Assembly (NCBI GenBank): GCA_041658345.1
Contig: JBBAAK010000001.1
Location: 186,001-250,000 of the forward strand
Length of the DNA stretch: 64,000 nt
Direction of reading: 5' to 3'
Source: JBAZYV01 sp041658345
GTDB lineage: Bacteria > Patescibacteriota > Gracilibacteria > UBA1369 > 2-02-FULL-48-14
Every line of letters starts with the position of its first letter. The first letter of the stretch is position 1. Both the position numbers and the translations under genes were made by a program. Shown piece after piece: positions 57,501-64,000 of this stretch. Under the pieces are notes generated by a model that worked only from the letters and a program-made list of their open reading frames with translations, was not told the DNA's origin and made no database searches.

Positions 57501-60500
57501 TAAATGAGGCAAAAAAAATCTCTTCTTTTTATCAAAATACTCAGCCAAAGGATGCTGTATTAAATGCACAAATCAAAACTGCCGTTTCGGCTAATCTGCC
57601 TATTAATGAAACGCGCAGTGTGTCTTTTATCGACTCCGCAAAAATCTCACAAAAATTAAGATATGTGAATGTTTTTGATGCATCCACCTTTGCTGATATT
57701 ACCGATCAGTTGTCCACCTTGTCTTCTGCGCTTGCCGGCGTGGCGGGCGGAGAGGCTTTTGCTTCGGATGTCCCGGGTTTTATTGATGCCTTTAATATTT
57801 ATCAACTTGAAGATGCACTTGCTTGGTATCGCATGAGCATAGACGAAAAACATGAATACATTTTAACGCATTATTTGGGTGATGAGGAAGCAATAAGTTC
57901 TAAAGCTCGCGATGGTTACGAGATGGTATCTTTGATTGCAAATGGAGATGCCACAAACATGAGTTTTGGCTTTAACGGCGACACTCCACTTACTGAGGAG
58001 GATATTGAGTGGAATGATCCTAGCGGAGAGTTTGAGGAAGAAGAAACTGATGATGGTGAAGGTTCCGCTTCCGATATGGAACCGGTGGTTTTGTCTGAAT
58101 GGATTACCGCTATTAAAGAATGGTTAGAGGAAGTTAAAAAATCTTTGTCCAGCTTAGATACTTATGAAGGCGGTGAGACGTGCGGTTACTCCGGAGATTT
58201 TGATTCCGGTGCGGATGGTGATAACAATGGCGTGCCGGACACAAGCGAAGCGACTGCTTCACTGGCGCTTACGAGCGAGGATAACAGTACTTTGCAATCC
58301 GGCGGGGCGGGTTATTTTGTGGTGAGTGTTTCTTCAAACAATGCGGACGGATCTTTAAACGTTTATGATTCATACACGGAAGTAGCTCTGGAAATTACAA
58401 GCGGAGAAAATAGTGTTTCTGTGAGCGGACCCTCGAGCATGCAAGTTTTCGGTGGAGTTGCCGTATTTACTTTACTTAGCGCCGAAGCCGGAGATTTTAC
58501 TGTTGAGGCCGTGCCGGTTAATAGAAGTGATGTTTATAAATCAAATCCCTTGAGTGGTTTGGTTGCCAGCAAAATAGTTAAAGTTACAACTTATACCACT
58601 GCCGACCAAATAAATGATTCAAGTGACGCCCAGACCGGAAATAAAATTGAGATTTATGATGCAGATGGAATCGTTGTGGCCGTTTTAGATCCGTTGACCG
58701 GGAAATTAATTTTACGTGGTGCAGATGCACGCCTTGCCCCAGCCACTACCAGTTTGCCAACAAGAATTTTGGTTGAGGGCCCGGATGGTACGGTTTTTGG
58801 TACTATTTTTATGATCCCTACAGAAAAAGATGTTTCCATAGGAGACGGTGAAGCGGGAGTTTTTGTGCAAGAAATTGGCGAAGATTCTTTGGTGGTTACG
58901 GCGGAAAATGGTGTGGTTTTGCAAGATGCCGGAATTGATATTGGGATAGTTACAAAAATCGGACAAATTGCGCTAAGCGATGGCTACTCGCTAGCTTTTG
59001 ATAATCCCGGCGAAATAAATGTTTACGATCCATTGCATGTTGTAGACGGTGCCGGTGAAACTATTTTTACAGTCACAATAAAATCTGTATTTACCAGTGG
59101 CAGTATTGTGGCTCCAACTGGTGCATATGAAGGCTATGATGCAGTTTCTTTTAGCCCTTTGGAGTGGATAAGCGGTCTGTTTAAAATTGCGCGTGCAGAA
59201 TCCGTAATTGCAGACACAGATGAGGATGGGCTGGATGATTTGGAAGAATGGACAATCGGGACGGATATTTCCAAGGCGGATACGGATGGCGATTCTTATA
59301 CTGACGGCACGGAAATTTTTTCCGGCTTTGATCCACTAGTGAGTGGTGAAAAACTTTTTAACGATATTGGGCCGGAACATTCCGCATACCATGATCTTGC
59401 GGTACTTTATTTGCGTGGAGTTGTTAAAGGATATGAAGATGGCAGTTTTAAGCCTGATAATCCAATCACTCGTGAAGAATTTGTAAAAATAGACTTGGGT
59501 TCCATTTGCAAACAATGTGACCACTATTCTGCGGATTATGAGAGCACTTTGCTTGGCGAATACAATAAAAATCCCTTCCCTGACGCTGATATAAATCCAA
59601 ATCTTTTGGCCTGTATTGCGGAGGCAAAAATTGATGGAATTGTTTCCGGTTATGCAGGTGGCGAGGAAACCGGTTACTTTATCCCAAAAAAATATATTAG
59701 CCGGGCGGAGGCCACAAAAGTGCTTGTGGAAACTGCCGGCTTTAGCGTGGCCACATCTGCCGATTATATAAATTGGTACGATTCTTATGTTAGCACTGCA
59801 AATGCAAATAAATTGTTCCCGGAGGGGGCTCTGCTTACCGATGAATGGCTAAATGAATCAATTACTCGTGCGGAGTTTGTGATGATGGCGGTTAACTTAG
59901 TGGAGGCCAAAGACTGCAGAGAAGTTGATACGGATGAGGATTTACTGAGTGATACGGAAGAGACTGCAATTTATGGAACAGACCCGAATCTTGCGGATTC
60001 TGACGCCGGTGGTGTGAATGATTTTGATGAAGTAATGCGTGGAAGCGATCCGCTTGATGCAAGTGATGATTTCCCAATTGATGAGGTTGTTTCTGGTGCA
60101 GATTTTTCTGATTTTGGCGATTTGGACCTTGAAAGTGGTTTGTATGCCGTTTCCGATACCGCCGATTATGAAGAAATTGCTATTTCCGGCGGGGCCTCCA
60201 TTGATTCCGTAAATACTTTTACGGATGAAGTGCCTGCGGATGGCGAATCAAGTTTATTTGTGCGTGCGGAAATACGCGACCAAGATGATAAAATTTATGT
60301 TGAGGATAGTAGCAGTGTGATTGAATTTGTGCTTTCCAGCCCTGAATTTGGAGAAGTTGGAAGAAAGCGTGTGCAAGTAAAAAATGGCATAGCTGAAACT
60401 GTATTTGCAAGTTCACAAATTGCCGGGGAAGTTAATGTTTCCGCGCTCATTACCGATGGATCATTACCTTCTGAAGATTCTGTGATTAAGGTTTATCCGG

Positions 60501-63500
60501 GTGCTACTGCGTCTTTAAAAATAAATGCTGATTCTTCCGCCCTGCCTGCCGGTGGTGAAGGAATTACCGATGCCAGGGTGCGTTTGCTGGATGCTTTTTC
60601 TAATTTGGCTAGTAATGATTTTTATTCAGTCACGTTGAGCACAGATGAAAATCTCACGCTACTTGATTTAAGTGATGAAGACGCGAGCACGGATGGTTTG
60701 CAAGTTACTACGCCGGATGGTTATTTGGATTTCCGTGTTCTGTCCGGATTGTCTGCCGGAATCGGCACAATTGATGCTTACTTAACTGAGAACCCAGAAA
60801 TTAAAGCCAGCTTCCAAATTGAAATGTTTGAGGATATGACGATTCAAGTTATTCCACAAAAAGACTTTTTACTTGCTGGCGGAACGACAGGCGAAGTGCT
60901 TAGTTTATCTGTTATTGATCCAAATGTTGGGAGTGTTATTGAAAGATACCAAGGTGAAGCTAATCTTAGTTTGAGCGATCCTGCTTTTGGTTCTTTTGAA
61001 AATGAATCGGTATCTTTTGTGAATGGCCAGGCCCAAGTTAATTTGCTTCCCGGTACTTTGGCGGGAACAGGATTTATTATGGCGGGAAGCCCTGGGCTTA
61101 GCCCAGGTAGTGCGCCATTTATTTTAAAGCCAAGCCAGGCGTATGAACTTAGAATAAGGCAGGTTGAGAATGCAAGCATTTTGGAAGCTGATGAAATGGA
61201 AAAGTTTGTTGTGGAAGCCTATGACGAATATGGAAATTTTGCAAAAACCGATAGTAGCACCACAGGCACAATTCGTTTTACCGATGCAACTAAGGATTTT
61301 GGGATTTTATCCACCGGTACTTTTGTTTTGAATCAAGGCTCGGCCCGATTCACAGTTAAAACTAAAAATATAAGCGGAAAAATAAACTTGGTGGCTTCTG
61401 CGAGCGGGCTTATTTCCGGTACTTGGGGCGGTTACATTGAATACGTGGTAAGTGGAAGTGATTTTGCGCAAATGTCTCCGCAGATGCTTTATGCTTCCCT
61501 ACTGGGTGCATCTTTTGGAGACTTCACTCAAGAAAATTATATTGGTGGATGGATGACTTTTAACGGTAAGACACAGGCCGTTACAAGTTTGGTTTCCGAT
61601 CCTGCACCAAAAAAACGTCTGGTTACAATGGATGCAAACGGTTCAATAGATTTGTTTGAAGATTCGCTTCTCACACTAAGTGTTTCATCCGCAGGTAGCT
61701 CTTTGCCGACTGTGATTAGGTGGCGTTCGTTCCCGGATGATATTTTGCTTGGTGAAGCATTTTTTGTTTTGCCGGATGGGAATAATTCCGTTTCCGCGGA
61801 ACTTCTTAGCGCAGATAGCACCTACAGCATTTCTCAAAATGAAGATGGGGGTTTTGTGCTTAAAGACGACTTAGCCAGTGCGGTGAAAATCAGAAAAGAT
61901 GGGCAGGTCCTTGTGGTTGATCCCAGCTTTAGTCTTGGTGTTAATGGAGCTGCGAATGGACTTTCTTTTGTGGTTCTTAAGAATACCGAACAAGTCCTTA
62001 AAATCTCTTACAATTCCGCGTGGAATAAAGATGTGACACTGCTTGAAAGTGATTTTGATTTGAGCGATTTTAAAACGCTTTCTGCCGGAATTTATATTCG
62101 CCCTCAAGCCGACACTTTGCATAGATTTGTGAGCATGCCCAGTGGCAATAGTTCAAACGATGCAATGGGGCTCGGGCTCATTGATCCAAACGAACCTCTT
62201 TCTAATGAGATGTTGCCTTCTATGGGCTACAGTAGCATTGAATCCTCTGGCATTGATGGCACTATAGGATGGGAGAATGAGAATAAACATCTACTTCTTT
62301 TTTCCAGTGGAAACAGTGTTGGAAATTCAAATCTTTTCTATACTTCGGAAATTGGGGTGGTACTTGGGGATCCAAGTATCGCATTAACAAGTGCAAATGA
62401 AATAAATGAGCTTGGCTATAGCACAGATGTTGGCAAACAAGTTTATGCCAATCAAGATGAGCTTTTGACGCTTCTCGCTAACGATTACAACGGAGATGGT
62501 CAAAAAGATGTGCTCGCCGTTTATGAAGATGGACAAATCGATGTGCTGGAAAATTTAAAGAGCCCAAATCGATTAAATAATCGCGGAACAATACTTTCTG
62601 TTGAGAATGGAATAAGTTCAATCGATACCGGTGATTTTAATGGAGACGGGCTGGATGATTTGTTTATTGTTACAAAAGAGGCATGTTATGCGGAGGAAAT
62701 GTGCTCCTATGTTTTTGAAAATATAGGGGGTGGGTTTGTGGCAAAAAATGCTCCGCTCGATATTGAAAGTATGCCAAAACAAGTTGAGGTTTTTGACCTC
62801 AATAATGACGATTATGATGACCTTGCGATAGTGGATGAGAATATGGTACTTTACACCGTCTGGAATAATCATGGGACGCTAGAGGATGCAACGAAAATTA
62901 AGGATTTTGGGCTCAAAATAGATTCTTCGGAAAATCTTTTTGGCGATACCATTTTGCATTACCTTGGTGTCTCTGACGGTTCCGTTTCTCTGCCAATAGA
63001 AACCACTGATTTTACAGAAAGTTCCGATGTTATTGATGAAGATTTGCAGGCCTTTATTGATTCGCTTGGAGTTGATAATGATTTTACCTTGCAAGTTAAT
63101 GGCGTAAGTGATGGCGAGGCTGTAAGTCGTAAAGTAAATACTGATTTTGCTTATTCCGACTCTAGCGATACTTCAACAAATTTTGCCGTAACAAAAACGA
63201 TGGTGGATGTGGACTCCGGTTCCGCACAAGTTGGCGATACTATTACAAATACAATCCAGATAAAAAATATATCTCCAAGAACTTTGTCCGATGTTTATGT
63301 TTCAGACAGTCTCGGGGATTACTTTACTTTCGATAGTGATTCCCTTGCGTGCATGGATTGTGGTGCCGGCAATAGTGAGGCCGGCAAATTACCCGGAGAC
63401 ATTTCTCATCCATTTATTTATGGGCCTTTGAGTTTATCCCCCGAGGAAAGCGTTACTTTAACTTATGTGAGCACTGTTAGAACCTTACCTGCGGTTTCTG

Positions 63501-64000
63501 TAATGCTAGGACAAGATTTTTACAGTGATTACAAGGATGATAACTATGCGGATATGGCAATTTCTTTAGATGGGAATAGTTCCGGACAGGTCATGCTTTA
63601 TTATTCCGATGGATACAGCACGGGGGGAAGCGATTCTGCCATTCCACTTTTTGGGGATTCTTATAAAAAAATAAGTTATCAGGAACGTTCTTACACTTCT
63701 TTGGAAAGGGAGGAGGATTCTGCTGATAGCTCACTCAATCCTTTTTCCGATGCAGATGGAGATAGCATTCCGGATTTTGTGGAAGGTATGGACCCCGATA
63801 AAGGCATACCGGTTAGCTACACCGGTTATGATCCAATAAAAGAATTGCTTGGAGCAAACGATGACAATGGCGATGGTTATTACTCGGCTGATGAAATGTT
63901 TGTTAGCGCCAATGATTCCGATGGAGATGGATTAAATGACACTGTGGACACTTGGAATTCCGGAAATGATTTGATGCTGGATCCTTCGCTGGTTTTGGAT
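54542..64000 (+). CDS. giant secreted multidomain surface protein (no stop in window)
   Basis: The frame stays open from the ATG at 54542 to the last base: 3153 codons with no stop seen. Residues 1-37 are a signal peptide (hydrophobic core, then A-D-A). Acidic D-x-D-x-D-G repeats of thrombospondin type 3/EF-hand character occur at about 307-363, 391-420, 488-535, 1558-1600, 1796-1845 and 3068-3140. Three SLH repeats lie at about 1605-1795 (G-V-V-K-G-Y-E-D-G-S-F-K-P-D). Ig-like repeats cover about 1880-2310. FG-GAP/VCBS-like D-x-N-G-D-G-x-x-D repeats are at about 2641-2785 and a DUF11-like domain near 2883-2980. A Val-Ile-Val-Gly-Asp-Val-Pro segment near residue 158 hints at a caspase-like (C25) fold. 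Likely S-layer-anchored adhesin. Confidence 0.9.
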   Translation, partial: MRKNYHTPWYIRFVVSFLLLTIFAGFLPTVQIADALSLVGRAGTVLRDNPGGGLGEIRDFEQDDTLYGLVAILVDAQTWSAYSSGSGFFSFLGNTKISEKIETYAQDVQLAMPYTKTIIVRVAGDEGTVDVQKLLEKLYFEGDTNDSAQTKLSGVVIVGDVPVPVVNKNGNRFLSMLPYTDFEEPSYVLDDTSQDFIPNANAQNLQAEVWHGLIVPPLDGQEGIDLIASYFEKNHAFHSGDSEYTSFDKKAFVGDFVTEESTVNSVSYGSYKRFTGLWEDLVYYRYTNALVSELYADMQTSVSSGDGLDNDGDGFFDEEASNGVDDDSDGLVDEDLGDGFNGIDNDGDGLTDEDNSGDNNNDAGWSLAMYGDAGSMLFADKMVDEDAPGDLNGDGCPGVCGVDDNGDSIDHDEDGYPTGWEIIVGSDWMDEKVPYETVNSYVCTWYGECFEKATRATEFLANMFVDQFYNADYRNATCYATDGSYHAEWDDDEDGFCDEDGSTEMQVWLSPLGIRATGTCAYNDADCDGLIDEDPIGIMAQDMFANLPDIQAKTVVEGIISRYVELFDKPQGVWNRLVNETGRYVTQEVTGEDTVENDYDSAISLIAKKDEVTLQYLKVVNDYFEGRLNTIVKDNLAEEIPIIGMMEITGDYTTYDTEDGVRVENDPEDLCRNVSVGLSADLDTDLCVEFVNHSYSGYPTSILDVMIPPEDPSDPLDPDVAFPEEVYVYGQHWGGIDDPAQCTIFAGSDEDGGQLVQFNKMYSTKQKDLSTSEVQDYKNCIPEFASYQEDIPEVCAPVLATEDVRVIGGALDAHEVFPADPDKDTSGWEVGPEACFEFREWTTFGAYSYSVGSFNNWLSSYIRKNREEIGTSADSSYADFLAEVAGQREEYSPSSFVLRKNFSELDILASDDDRKYTVTNLLDDYGLHNLSNDDIDTFLALADSQIRVKNPSHGEGMGDVSKVDVRLDRYYLHEDSSAEASVYTTDINEAKKISSFYQNTQPKDAVLNAQIKTAVSANLPINETRSVSFIDSAKISQKLRYVNVFDASTFADITDQLSTLSSALAGVAGGEAFASDVPGFIDAFNIYQLEDALAWYRMSIDEKHEYILTHYLGDEEAISSKARDGYEMVSLIANGDATNMSFGFNGDTPLTEEDIEWNDPSGEFEEEETDDGEGSASDMEPVVLSEWITAIKEWLEEVKKSLSSLDTYEGGETCGYSGDFDSGADGDNNGVPDTSEATASLALTSEDNSTLQSGGAGYFVVSVSSNNADGSLNVYDSYTEVALEITSGENSVSVSGPSSMQVFGGVAVFTLLSAEAGDFTVEAVPVNRSDVYKSNPLSGLVASKIVKVTTYTTADQINDSSDAQTGNKIEIYDADGIVVAVLDPLTGKLILRGADARLAPATTSLPTRILVEGPDGTVFGTIFMIPTEKDVSIGDGEAGVFVQEIGEDSLVVTAENGVVLQDAGIDIGIVTKIGQIALSDGYSLAFDNPGEINVYDPLHVVDGAGETIFTVTIKSVFTSGSIVAPTGAYEGYDAVSFSPLEWISGLFKIARAESVIADTDEDGLDDLEEWTIGTDISKADTDGDSYTDGTEIFSGFDPLVSGEKLFNDIGPEHSAYHDLAVLYLRGVVKGYEDGSFKPDNPITREEFVKIDLGSICKQCDHYSADYESTLLGEYNKNPFPDADINPNLLACIAEAKIDGIVSGYAGGEETGYFIPKKYISRAEATKVLVETAGFSVATSADYINWYDSYVSTANANKLFPEGALLTDEWLNESITRAEFVMMAVNLVEAKDCREVDTDEDLLSDTEETAIYGTDPNLADSDAGGVNDFDEVMRGSDPLDASDDFPIDEVVSGADFSDFGDLDLESGLYAVSDTADYEEIAISGGASIDSVNTFTDEVPADGESSLFVRAEIRDQDDKIYVEDSSSVIEFVLSSPEFGEVGRKRVQVKNGIAETVFASSQIAGEVNVSALITDGSLPSEDSVIKVYPGATASLKINADSSALPAGGEGITDARVRLLDAFSNLASNDFYSVTLSTDENLTLLDLSDEDASTDGLQVTTPDGYLDFRVLSGLSAGIGTIDAYLTENPEIKASFQIEMFEDMTIQVIPQKDFLLAGGTTGEVLSLSVIDPNVGSVIERYQGEANLSLSDPAFGSFENESVSFVNGQAQVNLLPGTLAGTGFIMAGSPGLSPGSAPFILKPSQAYELRIRQVENASILEADEMEKFVVEAYDEYGNFAKTDSSTTGTIRFTDATKDFGILSTGTFVLNQGSARFTVKTKNISGKINLVASASGLISGTWGGYIEYVVSGSDFAQMSPQMLYASLLGASFGDFTQENYIGGWMTFNGKTQAVTSLVSDPAPKKRLVTMDANGSIDLFEDSLLTLSVSSAGSSLPTVIRWRSFPDDILLGEAFFVLPDGNNSVSAELLSADSTYSISQNEDGGFVLKDDLASAVKIRKDGQVLVVDPSFSLGVNGAANGLSFVVLKNTEQVLKISYNSAWNKDVTLLESDFDLSDFKTLSAGIYIRPQADTLHRFVSMPSGNSSNDAMGLGLIDPNEPLSNEMLPSMGYSSIESSGIDGTIGWENENKHLLLFSSGNSVGNSNLFYTSEIGVVLGDPSIALTSANEINELGYSTDVGKQVYANQDELLTLLANDYNGDGQKDVLAVYEDGQIDVLENLKSPNRLNNRGTILSVENGISSIDTGDFNGDGLDDLFIVTKEACYAEEMCSYVFENIGGGFVAKNAPLDIESMPKQVEVFDLNNDDYDDLAIVDENMVLYTVWNNHGTLEDATKIKDFGLKIDSSENLFGDTILHYLGVSDGSVSLPIETTDFTESSDVIDEDLQAFIDSLGVDNDFTLQVNGVSDGEAVSRKVNTDFAYSDSSDTSTNFAVTKTMVDVDSGSAQVGDTITNTIQIKNISPRTLSDVYVSDSLGDYFTFDSDSLACMDCGAGNSEAGKLPGDISHPFIYGPLSLSPEESVTLTYVSTVRTLPAVSVMLGQDFYSDYKDDNYADMAISLDGNSSGQVMLYYSDGYSTGGSDSAIPLFGDSYKKISYQERSYTSLEREEDSADSSLNPFSDADGDSIPDFVEGMDPDKGIPVSYTGYDPIKELLGANDDNGDGYYSADEMFVSANDSDGDGLNDTVDTWNSGNDLMLDPSLVLD

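Noticed and set aside
54657..57853. Short minus- and plus-strand frames inside the 54.5-64 kb region
   Set aside because: They are shadows of the single long plus-strand frame, which has coherent domains throughout.
1..64000. CRISPR arrays, insertion sequences, tRNA or rRNA genes
   Set aside because: No regularly spaced repeats, transposase-like proteins, tRNA T-arm patterns or rRNA stretches were recognised in the non-coding regions.
1..64000. UGA recoded as glycine (Gracilibacteria/Absconditabacteria code)
   Set aside because: Many genes end at TGA inside ATGA overlaps with the next start, and the proteins have normal lengths under the standard code.

Overview
This 64 kb window is a bacterial chromosome segment, AT-rich and densely coded, that uses TGA as an ordinary stop (many TGA stops sit inside 4-bp ATGA gene overlaps). 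Three traits suggest a Patescibacteria/CPR lineage of the Peregrinibacteria type: gene fusions, many starts without a Shine-Dalgarno sequence, and very large secreted proteins carrying SLH repeats and calcium-binding D-x-D-x-D-G repeats. The standard use of TGA argues against the Gracilibacteria/Absconditabacteria lineages that read UGA as glycine. The lineage is inference; no 16S gene is present.

Layout. 1-12.9 kb: a TrmB-type regulator (cut by the window edge) divergent from a sodium:solute symporter, a DUF4238 protein, RarA, an RRM protein, a TerC-like membrane protein, an unassigned structured RNA candidate, an MBL/beta-CASP nuclease, a CapA-like protein, RlmH, an RlmD-type methyltransferase, CCA transferase and TsaD. 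12.9-20.6 kb: HisRS, an SLH protein, a small lipoprotein, YebC, an NrnA-like DHH protein, RecJ and MazG. 20.6-29.3 kb (minus): an aromatic operon with a trifunctional AroA-AroK-AroE fusion, type Ia DAHP synthase, AroB, AroC, a PDT-CM protein, an aminotransferase and MiaA. 29.5-36.9 kb (plus): trpR, a trp leader, trpE, trpG, a trpD-C-F fusion, a second (type Ib) DAHP synthase, trpB and trpA. 36.9-38.1 kb: an L10 leader with rplJ-rplL. 38.1-48.3 kb (minus): a histidine operon covering all ten steps, including a HisA-HisF fusion and a HisI-HisE fusion, headed by a TrpR/YerC-family gene. 48.4-54.5 kb: a type IV pilus operon interrupted by an opposite-strand HNH gene. 54.5-64 kb: one reading frame open for at least 3153 codons, encoding a giant secreted surface protein that continues beyond the window.

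The most striking result is regulatory. Three amino-acid operons each appear to carry ribosome-mediated attenuation. A Phe-rich leader peptide (6 Phe in 16 residues) precedes the aromatic operon. A leader with tandem Trp codons and a strong terminator precedes trpE. For the his operon, the His-codon cluster lies inside the 3' end of the YerC-like regulator gene, followed by a competing antiterminator and terminator. Two TrpR-family proteins, each with a palindrome at its own promoter, sit at the heads of the trp and his operons, so repression and attenuation may be layered.

Metabolic reading: the window supplies DAHP to chorismate to prephenate to phenylpyruvate, chorismate to tryptophan, and PRPP to histidine. 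I see no 3-dehydroquinate dehydratase (AroD/AroQ) and no TyrA here. Everything is read by eye from sequence; family calls rest on recognised motifs and have not been checked by database search.
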